Assembly (NCBI GenBank): GCA_012799755.1
Contig: JAAZKQ010000363.1
Span: 1-6,747, forward strand
DNA length: 6,747 bases
Reading direction: 5' to 3'
From: Lentisphaerota bacterium
GTDB lineage: Bacteria > Verrucomicrobiota > Lentisphaeria > Oligosphaerales > Oligosphaeraceae
Shown one piece after another: positions 1 through 5,679 of the stretch (position 1 is its first letter; every line of letters starts with the position of its first letter). Below the pieces are notes generated by a model. That model was not told the origin of the DNA, made no database searches, and was given only the letters and a program-made list of their open reading frames with translations. Both the position numbers and the translations under genes were made by a program.

Positions 1-13
1 TGATCAGGCCTGA

Positions 14-388
14 TTAGCGCGCCGTCATCAGCGCCGCCGCCCGACGGCAGCCGTAAATCACGCCCAGCAAATTGGACTCAATGGAACGGCGAATATCGTC
101 GTCGCTCTGTTCTTGCAGTGGTGCGATACGTATACCGCCGCCCGCATTGTTAATCAACACGTCAATGTCGTTGCCGCAGGCGGCGAAGACACGATCCCAG
201 TCCGCCGGATTGCCGACGTCGCCGGCAACGGCCTGCACGCCGAGCTCGGTGGCGCTTTGCGCGAGGACATCCCGTCGGCGACCGGTGATCCACACCTGGG
301 CACCGCGAGCATGCAGCGCTGCCGCAATGCCCTTGCCATAGCCTTGCGAACCGCCTGTGACGATCACTTTCTTACCCTTGCAGTCCAT
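14..388 (-). CDS. Short-chain dehydrogenase/reductase, N-terminal half, ended by an in-frame stop
   Basis: This is the cofactor-binding half of a classical SDR, an NAD(P)(H)-dependent oxidoreductase that usually acts on alcohols, sugars or ketones. Numbered from the ATG at 388, it shows the TGxxxGxG nucleotide motif (TGGSQGYG, residues 11-18), Arg residues after beta-2 (TGRRR, 35-39) that favour NADP(H), the acidic adenine contact (GDV, 56-58), NNAG (80-83) and the Asn of the catalytic tetrad (N106). The catalytic Ser and YxxxK are absent because the frame stops at TAA (14-16) after 124 residues, about half the usual 250. The four codons left of the stop read Ser-Gly-Leu-Ile, which is what SDRs show just before the catalytic Ser, so the stop looks like a nonsense change or base error rather than a natural end. 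The start follows AGGAGG (395-400). ATG 388 is spaced 6 nt from it, better than ATG 391 or TTG 394. It directly follows the FAD oxidoreductase and is probably translationally coupled to it. Confidence 0.8.
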   Translation of the reverse strand: MDCKGKKVIVTGGSQGYGKGIAAALHARGAQVWITGRRRDVLAQSATELGVQAVAGDVGNPADWDRVFAACGNDIDVLINNAGGGIRIAPLQEQSDDDIRRSIESNLLGVIYGCRRAAALMTAR

Positions 389-390
389 CA

Positions 391-1746
391 TCAACCTCCT
401 TGACGTTTGATTTCCTCACGCAACGCGGCAATCGGCAGTGCCGCCGGCGACACGTCCAGCCGTATGGCCAGTGCCGCCGCCGCGCCGGTAGCCGTGCCCA
501 ATTGCATCATCTTGCGGGACAGCCGGCAGCTTGACGCCGCCAAGCTCGAAAAACCGGCTACGCGACCGGCCACAAACATATTGTCGAAGCCTAGCGGCTG
601 CAAACAACGATACGGTATGCCGTAAGGACCGCTGACCTCGCTACTGGCATGGCGCGCGCCATGGCGGTCCAAACTGTGGCCGGCAATGGCAATCACATCG
701 GGATGGCCGGGAGGCGACAGCAAATCCTGCTCGCGCAACATGTAACGACAGCGCACCCGGAATGACTCGCGAACGCCTATCGCCGGATAAAGATGCAGCA
801 GGCGGTAGCCGCGCAACTGCGGCCAGGCGCTCTGGACGTGATGCCAGTAGCAACGCACACGGCGTTCGCTCTCGGCCAGCGCCGCCGACGGCGACAGCGC
901 GTGCAGCTCGGCGCCGCTCATCGTCGGCAGCATATTGCAATTCAGATCGCCATTGGGGAAATGCGCGGCCACCATCGCCGGGAATCGCTCCGCCCACCAG
1001 CACTGTGTCGGGAGTCCCGCCGGCAGTGCCTCAATCGCCGGCACGGCCACCGGCGTAACCCGAAACATCCGCGTTGCGCCATTGAGACGCCCCGTGGCTT
1101 CTTCAGGAGCATCGGGCTCGCCAAAGGCCGCCCGGGAGTCCTCGCCCTGCAAAAGTTCGCAGCCGGCAAAACGCGCTAAAACGCCGCAGCAATCAACGAA
1201 ATAACGCGCGCGGAATTCCTCGCCATCACGCGTCCGCAACGCTGTAATCATGCGCTCGCCATGTTCGACGGCGACCACTTCCCGGCCATCGCCAAGCTCG
1301 CAACGGCCAGTCTCACGCAGCATGTCTCGCGCACAGCGATCCCAGGCCGACGGTTCGAAGATGACACCACCAACGGGATTGCGCAGATCGGGCGGCGTAG
1401 TCCAATTCAGCGCCTCGGTATCGCTGTAACTCATGGCGCTGTCCAGCCCGAGTTCGCAGCCGGGAAAAGCCGCGTCGTCGCCCTGCATAAAATAGCAGTG
1501 TTTGAGGTAGCGGTAGATGCCGCAGGCGTTGGGCAAGCGGCGCATGCGCTCATAGAGCTGCCGCGGCGCACCGGAGCCATCGCACTCGGGCTCCCAGCAA
1601 CAGACGCCGGCCAGGGTAGAGTTCCCGCCCAGCATCGTCTCGCGCTCCAGCAACACCGTATACGCACCGGCGCGCGCTGCCGCCAGCGCCGCGCCAAAGC
1701 CCGCGCTGCCGGCGCCAACTACCACAACATCATAGACAGGCGTCAT
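391..1746 (-). CDS. FAD-dependent oxidoreductase (FAD_oxidored / PF12831-like)
   Basis: This 451-residue flavoprotein has a Rossmann dinucleotide fold at its N-terminus: VVVVGAGSAG (7-16) followed by the ribose-binding acid in LLERE (E34). The GGNST loop and a WEP segment (40-53), the VRES-type motif (325-328) and the C-terminal IPYRCLQP...NMFVAGR...LGTATGAAAALA block (377-427) are hallmarks of the FAD_oxidored family, soluble enzymes often found in carbohydrate and organic-acid catabolic clusters. The exact substrate cannot be read from the sequence. The protein is strikingly Cys-rich (17 Cys), with CC pairs at 49-50 and 186-187 and a nearby C55. The ATG at 1746 lies 13 nt after the carrier-protein stop and has only a weak AAGG upstream, so translation probably depends on coupling. 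The stop TGA abuts the SDR start. An FAD enzyme beside an SDR suggests successive redox steps on one substrate (inference). Confidence 0.88.
   Translation of the reverse strand: MTPVYDVVVVGAGSAGFGAALAAARAGAYTVLLERETMLGGNSTLAGVCCWEPECDGSGAPRQLYERMRRLPNACGIYRYLKHCYFMQGDDAAFPGCELGLDSAMSYSDTEALNWTTPPDLRNPVGGVIFEPSAWDRCARDMLRETGRCELGDGREVVAVEHGERMITALRTRDGEEFRARYFVDCCGVLARFAGCELLQGEDSRAAFGEPDAPEEATGRLNGATRMFRVTPVAVPAIEALPAGLPTQCWWAERFPAMVAAHFPNGDLNCNMLPTMSGAELHALSPSAALAESERRVRCYWHHVQSAWPQLRGYRLLHLYPAIGVRESFRVRCRYMLREQDLLSPPGHPDVIAIAGHSLDRHGARHASSEVSGPYGIPYRCLQPLGFDNMFVAGRVAGFSSLAASSCRLSRKMMQLGTATGAAAALAIRLDVSPAALPIAALREEIKRQGG
395..400 (-). promoter_or_regulatory. Shine-Dalgarno site of the SDR gene
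   Basis: The minus strand reads AGGAGG here, inside the last codons of the FAD oxidoreductase. It is followed by TTG-ATG-ATG. Spacing is 0 nt to the TTG at 394, 3 nt to the ATG at 391 and 6 nt to the ATG at 388, so the second ATG is the best-placed start. Because the upstream stop TGA (391-393) shares a base with the first ATG, re-initiation by the same ribosome is likely. Confidence 0.7.
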
Positions 1747-1759
1747 GGCTGCGCCGGCC

Positions 1760-2005
1760 TTACTGCTTGGACCGGATCAGCTCCGCCAGCGTCGCAACCG
1801 ACTTCAAGACCTCGGCCGTAATATCCGACGGCTCGAATTTGACCTCGAAGATCTCTTCCATAGCCACAATGAGCTCCAGCAGCAGAAAGGAATCCACGCC
1901 ATATTCGGAAAGCTCCGCTTCCGTGGCAATATCCACCGGTGCGATATCCAGAAAAAGTCTCTCGACGATCAGCTCTTTGAGTTGCTGTTCCAATCCTTCA
2001 GCCAT
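1760..2005 (-). CDS. Stand-alone acyl/peptidyl carrier protein (PP-binding)
   Basis: This 81-residue acidic, helical protein has the length and layout of a free carrier protein. The 4'-phosphopantetheine attachment site is Ser39 in the motif EYGVDSF (34-40). It is followed by helix II (LLLELIVAMEEIFEVKF), a helix III region (PSDI...) and helix IV ending LAELIRSKQ. The common DSL or DSM triplet is DSF here. Carrier proteins hold acyl or aminoacyl groups as thioesters while partner enzymes act on them. No ketosynthase, adenylating enzyme, acyltransferase or phosphopantetheinyl transferase is seen in the window, and the neighbours are not those of the housekeeping acpP in a fab cluster, so this is a pathway-specific carrier. 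The ATG at 2005 has a good Shine-Dalgarno (GAGGAG, 6 nt spacing). The gene starts 23 nt after the USP gene and ends 13 nt before the FAD enzyme. Function as a carrier is near certain if Ser39 is modified, but the cargo is unknown. Confidence 0.9.
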   Translation of the reverse strand: MAEGLEQQLKELIVERLFLDIAPVDIATEAELSEYGVDSFLLLELIVAMEEIFEVKFEPSDITAEVLKSVATLAELIRSKQ

Positions 2006-2028
2006 TACGCGCTCCTCTGCGTGCTCGA

Positions 2029-2517
2029 TTATTCAGCGCCCGGCGAAACACTGTCATTCCGCGGCAGGGGTATGACCAGCACCGGACAAGTTGAACGTTT
2101 CACCACCTTCTCGGCAACCGTGCCGAAGAAGATGGACTGCAAGGCGCCGCGGCCCTGGCGACCGAGAACAATCAGGTCAACCGAAAACTCGCGGGCGACA
2201 TCAATAATCTTTGCGTAATCTTTGCCGATACGGAATTCCGCCCGGAAGGGCACGCCTGCGGGTACCCGTGGGCGGTACTCGCTCTCAACCTTGGCATCAA
2301 GAGCCTCCCGCGCGTTTTTATCCACATCGGTATCCAATTCGTAAATATAGGCCTTCCAGAACTGCGCGTCAGGCTCAGGGATGACATGGAGCAAGATGAG
2401 CTCACAGCCCTCGCGCTTCGCGGCCGCAGCCACCGCGAAATCAAAGGCGTGATGGGCATTGGCCGAAAAATCCGTGCAAAACAGAACGCGCTTTATCTCA
2501 GTGTTTTTCGCTGTCAT
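2029..2517 (-). CDS. Universal stress protein, UspA family, ATP-binding type
   Basis: This is a 162-residue single-domain Usp, a cytoplasmic alpha/beta nucleotide-binding protein that usually dimerises. The N-terminal strand IKRVLFCTDFS (8-18) supplies the Asp (D16) that contacts adenine. The C-terminal GxxG-x9-G(S/T) ATP motif is intact: GRQG at 119-122 and GT at 132-133, before the closing strand CPVLVIP. This makes it an ATP-binding rather than an UspA-like non-binding member. The ATG at 2517 follows GGAGGT with 6 nt spacing. It begins 105 nt after dctM and is the first gene of the USP-ACP-FAD-SDR group. In Halomonas elongata, the USP TeaD is encoded next to the ectoine TRAP transporter TeaABC and regulates it. 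A similar role here is inferred from position only. It could instead be a general stress protein. Confidence 0.92.
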   Translation of the reverse strand: MTAKNTEIKRVLFCTDFSANAHHAFDFAVAAAAKREGCELILLHVIPEPDAQFWKAYIYELDTDVDKNAREALDAKVESEYRPRVPAGVPFRAEFRIGKDYAKIIDVAREFSVDLIVLGRQGRGALQSIFFGTVAEKVVKRSTCPVLVIPLPRNDSVSPGAE

Positions 2518-2622
2518 GTCGCCACCTCCAGTGCCGATCTTTGCAACCAGGCCGCCTTGGTACCCCTACAACGCAGGAATGAACAAAATAATTGCCGAAG
2601 CCGCCGGCGCCATGCCGGCGAT
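2518..2622 (-). other. dctM-USP intergenic spacer with GC hairpin
   Basis: The spacer between the dctM stop and the USP start holds a 7-bp all-GC stem (arms 2602-2608 and 2614-2620, loop of 5) beginning 2 nt past the dctM stop. A second, mutually exclusive small stem (GCCG/CGGC, about 2594-2608) runs into the U-rich stretch AAUUAUUUUGUU. This could attenuate or terminate transcription after the TRAP genes or protect the 3' end of their mRNA, but the U-tract is interrupted. I see no convincing sigma-70 promoter for the USP gene, so read-through from dctPQM is possible. The strong Shine-Dalgarno of the USP gene is at the left end (GGAGGT, 2524-2529). Confidence 0.4.
2602..2620 (-). terminator. 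GC hairpin after dctM, weak terminator candidate
   Basis: CGCCGGC at 2602-2608 pairs with GCCGGCG at 2614-2620 across a 5-nt loop, right behind the dctM stop codon. A U-rich tract on the minus strand starts about 12 nt further on and is imperfect, so this is a weak or partial terminator at best. It resembles the hairpin behind the isomerase gene (5651-5668). Confidence 0.35.
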
Positions 2623-3930
2623 TCAGCGCGCCAGATAGCGCGGCAAGGCCAGCGCCAAATCGGGAAAGACCATCATCAGCGCACACATCAATATCAGGAT
2701 GAGCACATAGGGCGCCGCGCCACGGAAAATGGCTTGCAGCGGAATTCGCCGATCAATGCCGCTGACCACATAGACGTTGACGCCGACCGGCGGCGTAATC
2801 ACGCCCATCTGCACCACCAGCACCACCATGACGCCAAACCACACGGGATCGTATTGCAGCGCTTTGACCACCGGGAAAAAGATCGGTATGGTCAACAACA
2901 CCAGGGCCAAGGCATCCACCAGGCAGCCGGCCACGAGGTAGAAGAACAAAATGAGCGCCATGGTCACCCAGGCAGGGACAGCCATGGTCGTCAGTGTGCT
3001 GGCCAGCTCGCTGGGCAAACGCGTCAGAGCCAGAAAACGCCCGAAGACCAATGCCCCCGCAATGATGATCAGCACCATGGTTGACACCCGGATGGTCTCC
3101 ATCAGCGAGCGAACCAGGGCCTTCCAGCTCAACGCCCGCCGGCAAAGCGCAATGATGATACCGCCGGCGGCGCCGACCGCCGCCGCTTCCGTCGGTGTGA
3201 ACCAGCCAATGAACATGCCGCCCATCACCACCAGGAACAGCAAGGCTGTCTCCGTGACGCCAAGAAGCGAGCGGAAACGCTCTCCCCAGCTGCAAGGCGC
3301 CGCCGGCGGTCCCAGCTCCGGTCGAAGGGTGCAGAGCCCCAGACAGTAGAGCGCGAAAAGGCCAGTAAGAACCAACCCCGGCACCACGCCGGCCATGAAC
3401 AACGTCGCCGGTGACAACTCGGTCATGATGCCGTAAACAATGAAGACCACGCTGGGCGGTATGAGCATACCCAGGCTGCCCCCGGCAGCGATCAGACCGG
3501 CGCCCATGCCGAGATGGTACTTGTGCCGACGCATCTCCGGCAGAGCCACCGAGGCGATGGTCGCCGCCGTCGCCGGCCCTGACCCGCAAATGGCGCCAAA
3601 GGCCGCGCAGGCGCCAGTGGTCGCCACGCCCAGACCGCCGGGCAGACGGCCGAGCCAACGATACGCCGCGTCAAAAAGCCGGCGGCTGATGCCCGCATGG
3701 AAGGACACCTGCCCCATGAGAATGAAAAGCGGTATCACGCTCAGATCGTACTTGCTGAAAGTCTCGTAATTCACGCTCACCAGCATGTGAAAGGCCCCGA
3801 CCGGATTGTGGATGATCATGGCAAAACCCACGCAACCCACCACCGTCAAGGCAAAGCCCACCGGCATGCTCAACAGCAAGAGCAACAACAGCAAAAAAAT
3901 GCCCAAAACACCAAGGGTAAACAGGCTCAT
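2623..3930 (-). CDS. dctM: TRAP transporter large permease, DctM
   Basis: This is the 12-TM-type large membrane subunit (435 residues, the usual family length) that forms the Na+-coupled transport path of a TRAP importer. Family hallmarks are visible in order: IPLFILMGQ (66-74), the GGLGVATTGACAAFGAICGSGPATAATIA region (98-126), GSLGMLIPPSVVF (151-163), WFTPTEAAAVGA (243-254) and MGVITPPVGVNVYV (375-388). These cover the paired re-entrant and helix-break segments of the ion-transporter fold. The start is the ATG at 3930, giving MSLFTLG, not an upstream in-frame ATG at 4017 that would add 29 hydrophilic residues lying wholly inside dctQ. The chosen ATG overlaps the dctQ stop as ATGA, and AGGAG lies 11 nt upstream. 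It acts with the DctQ and DctP subunits encoded just upstream. The substrate is set by DctP. Confidence 0.95.
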   Translation of the reverse strand: MSLFTLGVLGIFLLLLLLLLSMPVGFALTVVGCVGFAMIIHNPVGAFHMLVSVNYETFSKYDLSVIPLFILMGQVSFHAGISRRLFDAAYRWLGRLPGGLGVATTGACAAFGAICGSGPATAATIASVALPEMRRHKYHLGMGAGLIAAGGSLGMLIPPSVVFIVYGIMTELSPATLFMAGVVPGLVLTGLFALYCLGLCTLRPELGPPAAPCSWGERFRSLLGVTETALLFLVVMGGMFIGWFTPTEAAAVGAAGGIIIALCRRALSWKALVRSLMETIRVSTMVLIIIAGALVFGRFLALTRLPSELASTLTTMAVPAWVTMALILFFYLVAGCLVDALALVLLTIPIFFPVVKALQYDPVWFGVMVVLVVQMGVITPPVGVNVYVVSGIDRRIPLQAIFRGAAPYVLILILMCALMMVFPDLALALPRYLAR

Positions 3931-4418
3931 GGCTTCATCATCTCCTGTCCTGGATGCATCAAGTTGTAAATTTTGACCAGCACGACGACGGCAAACGAGA
4001 AGGCCATCAGCCACCACACCCAGAAAATGGGTATCTGCAAGGTCAGCGTCACGCTGCCACGCCGCAGCAGCGCCGTGCCGTAAACGACACAGCGCCAGGA
4101 CATGAAGCAGAACAGCAGCGCCACCAGTGTCCGGCAGAAGCTGTCAGCCAGCACCCGGCCAAGCCGAGGCAGTTTCTGAAAAAAGTACTCCACGGCGACA
4201 TGGCCCTTGACCGCCGTAGTGTAGGGCAAGGCCGTCACCACACTGACACAACCGGCGAGGCTGACAATGTCCACCGCGCCCGGCAACGGCTGTCCAAAGC
4301 GTCGCATGATAATGTCCACGCAGGTGATGAGCATCATCAGCACCACGCTCAGTGCCGATATGCCTGCCAAGCCCATCACCAGCGCCGACACGCCTCGATG
4401 ATACATTTTCCACATCAT
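3927..4418 (-). CDS. dctQ: TRAP transporter small permease, DctQ
   Basis: This is a 163-residue four-helix membrane protein, the small permease that packs against DctM and helps it engage the loaded binding protein. Hydrophobic spans lie near residues 11-36, 48-66, 92-114 and 128-152. DctQ signatures are present: a D-x-x-MRRFG segment after TM1 (35-42), PGAVDI (46-51), the KGHVAVEYF motif after TM2 (71-79) and the TLQIPIFWVWW opening of TM4 (126-136). The ATG at 4418 overlaps the dctP stop by four bases (ATGA), has AAGGAG 7 nt upstream, and is followed by a second ATG that would be less well spaced. Its own stop overlaps the dctM start in the same ATGA manner. Sequence among DctQ proteins is poorly conserved, so the call rests on topology, motifs and position. 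Confidence 0.93.
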   Translation of the reverse strand: MMWKMYHRGVSALVMGLAGISALSVVLMMLITCVDIIMRRFGQPLPGAVDIVSLAGCVSVVTALPYTTAVKGHVAVEYFFQKLPRLGRVLADSFCRTLVALLFCFMSWRCVVYGTALLRRGSVTLTLQIPIFWVWWLMAFSFAVVVLVKIYNLMHPGQEMMKP

Positions 4419-5521
4419 GGCTGCTCTCCTTGCTTTGCCTCGCCTGTTGTCTGCGTGGCCGCAGCTGCGGCCTGATTCTGCCGCGCCTCGGCAACTGCCG
4501 CTTTGAGGAAGGCCATGGCCTCAGTGCCCGGCAAACCGGCGGCATCGCTCTTCTTCACCCAACTTTCCAGCATGGGCAATAGAGCCGCGGCGACGAGAGC
4601 GTCCTCCTCGGGCTTCATTTCCGTAATGGTTTTGCCCAGCCCCTTGACGAATTCGAGGCCTTCGCGGTCTATTTCGTCCCAAGCCTTGCCATGCCGCTCA
4701 ACCCACTCGCGGCTGACCTCGCTGATCGTGGCTTTGATATCATCGGGAAAGCGCTCCCACACCTGTTTGTTCATGACCGCGAACATCGCCGTGGTGTAGC
4801 CGGCGGCAGGCACCTTGGTGACGTGGTTGATCACTTCGCCCTGTCGCCAGCCCTTGAGGGTCTCCATCGGACAGAAGGTACCGTCAACCACCCCGCGCCG
4901 CAGAGCCTCATAGGTGTCCGGCTGGCTCATGCCCACCGCATTCGCGCCTATGGCCTTGACCATCTGCGCAGTAATGCCGGTGCCGCGGATGCTCCGACCC
5001 TTGAGATCGTCCAGGGACGCCACTGGCTGAATCGTCGCCAAAAGCCCTGGACCGTGCGCATGCACATAAAGCACATGCACATCGGATAATTCCTCAGGCT
5101 GGAAACGCGCCAGGAAGTCATTGGCAATGCGGGTGGCCGCCATGCCGTCTGGATAGCCCAGCGGCAAATCCAGGGCTTCCATAAGGGGAAACAGCCCGCG
5201 TGTATAAGAAAAACAGCTCATGCCGACGTCAGAGACTCGATTGATCACGCAATCGAAATTCTCCGCGGCACCGGAGAGCGTCCCACCGGGAAAGACATCA
5301 ATCCGCACCCGACCACCCGTGCGCTGATACACTTCCTCAGCCCACTCACAGGCCAGCTGGCTTTGAACGTGCGAAGCCGGGAAAAAGACACTATAGGCCA
5401 AGCGGTACTCGGCGCCGCCGTTCTCCCGCCGGCAGGATAATGTCAGCAGGCACAATGCCGTCAGCAGCAGCAAACGGCAGCCATGCCGAACGCTCTGCGC
5501 CGACCCAATCGTCGTTCTCAT
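4415..5521 (-). CDS. dctP: TRAP transporter solute-binding protein, DctP (probable lipoprotein)
   Basis: This is the periplasmic or membrane-anchored receptor of the TRAP importer, 368 residues from the ATG at 5521. It opens with a basic n-region and a hydrophobic stretch (RLLLLTALCLLTLSC), ending at Cys30, which suggests a lipoprotein; the TLSC lipobox is imperfect. The mature domain starts with LAYSVFFPASHV (41-52), the usual first DctP strand. DDLKGRSIRGTG (171-182) contains Arg179 at the position of the carboxylate-clamping Arg of characterised members such as SiaP (Arg147), and EALRRGVVDGTFCPMETLKGW (205-225) is the DctP hinge signature. An organic-acid ligand is therefore likely. The C-terminal 25 residues are an Ala/Gln/Glu/Lys-rich tail. 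The two adjacent ATGs (5524, 5521) follow GAGGG at 3 or 6 nt; I chose the second. An in-frame ATG at 5584 would add sequence translated from the terminator T-tract. The stop overlaps dctQ by four bases. Confidence 0.93.
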   Translation of the reverse strand: MRTTIGSAQSVRHGCRLLLLTALCLLTLSCRRENGGAEYRLAYSVFFPASHVQSQLACEWAEEVYQRTGGRVRIDVFPGGTLSGAAENFDCVINRVSDVGMSCFSYTRGLFPLMEALDLPLGYPDGMAATRIANDFLARFQPEELSDVHVLYVHAHGPGLLATIQPVASLDDLKGRSIRGTGITAQMVKAIGANAVGMSQPDTYEALRRGVVDGTFCPMETLKGWRQGEVINHVTKVPAAGYTTAMFAVMNKQVWERFPDDIKATISEVSREWVERHGKAWDEIDREGLEFVKGLGKTITEMKPEEDALVAAALLPMLESWVKKSDAAGLPGTEAMAFLKAAVAEARQNQAAAAATQTTGEAKQGEQP

Positions 5522-5527
5522 CATGCA

Positions 5528-5532
5528 CCCTC
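5528..5532 (-). promoter_or_regulatory. Shine-Dalgarno site of dctP
   Basis: The minus strand reads GAGGG within AAAGAGGGTGC, directly before tandem ATGs. The 6-nt spacing favours the ATG at 5521 over that at 5524 (3 nt). It also argues against the in-frame ATG at 5584, which has no such site and would put the terminator T-run into the protein. Confidence 0.6.
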
Positions 5533-5573
5533 TTTCTTCTATTTTGAGACCTTGGAAACTACTCGCCAAGTGT

Positions 5574-5629
5574 AAAAAAAACAAAAAACACCGGAATCAT
5601 GAACGCGCTGCGTCATGATAGGCCGGTGT
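5574..5629 (-). terminator. Intrinsic terminator of the isomerase gene
   Basis: On the minus strand a long bipartite hairpin is followed at once by TTTTTTGTTTTTTTT. The outer stem is ACACCGG (5588-5594) with CCGGTGT (5623-5629). The inner stem is ATCATGA (5596-5602) with TCATGAT (5613-5619). A 1/3-nt internal loop separates them, and the inner 10-nt loop can add a CGC/GCG pairing. The T-tract (5574-5588) exists on this side only, so it acts on leftward transcripts coming from the isomerase gene and insulates it from dctPQM. Confidence 0.88.
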
Positions 5630-5650
5630 CTTGTCCGCTGTGGCGCCTGA

Positions 5651-5668
5651 GCCGGCAGCTATGCCGGC
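5651..5668 (-). repeat. GCCGGC hairpin behind the isomerase gene
   Basis: Two GCCGGC copies (5651-5656 and 5663-5668) with a 6-nt spacer form a 6-bp GC stem 11 nt after the isomerase stop. The arrangement matches the hairpin behind dctM: GCCGGC, a 5-6 nt spacer ending AT on the plus strand, then GCCGGC. Since GCCGGC is a common word in GC-rich DNA, shared origin is uncertain. It could protect the mRNA 3' end or be a small dispersed palindrome. Confidence 0.4.
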
Positions 5669-5679
5669 CTTGTGCGCTG

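Larger units (their letters stand above)
5525..5679 (-). other. Isomerase-dctP intergenic region
   Basis: The stretch holds, from right to left, a 6-bp GC hairpin (5651-5668) 11 nt past the isomerase stop, an intrinsic terminator (5574-5629), about 40 nt of moderately AT-rich sequence and the dctP ribosome site. Because the terminator should end isomerase transcripts, dctPQM needs its own promoter or read-through. The only space is about 5533-5580. I see a TTTACA at about the end of the T-run and a TTGGCG a little further on, but no good -10 hexamer at the right distance, so I do not call a promoter. Confidence 0.5.

Noticed and set aside
1261..1821. Plus-strand open frame of 186 codons across the FAD oxidoreductase
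   Set aside because: It is the shadow of a gene with FAD-binding motifs and has no ribosome site or domain of its own.
2386..3084. Plus-strand open frame of 232 codons across USP and dctM
   Set aside because: It is antisense to two well-supported genes. The product is dominated by Gln, His and Arg, as expected from the reverse of hydrophobic membrane-protein codons.
2753..3658. Minus-strand open frame of 301 codons inside dctM
   Set aside because: It is an out-of-frame shadow of dctM, low-complexity Gly/Arg/His, with none of the membrane character of the true product.
3931..4017. Upstream ATG that would lengthen DctM by 29 residues
   Set aside because: The extension is hydrophilic, lies wholly within dctQ and is unlike DctM N-termini. 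The ATG at 3930 gives the standard MSLFTLG start and the ATGA junction.
5533..5580. Sigma-70 promoter for dctP
   Set aside because: TTTACA and TTGGCG could serve as -35 boxes, but no -10 with adequate match lies at 16-18 nt.
5525..5584. Upstream ATG that would lengthen DctP by 20 or 21 residues
   Set aside because: Its first codons come from the terminator T-tract and it has no Shine-Dalgarno. The later ATGs give a normal signal sequence.
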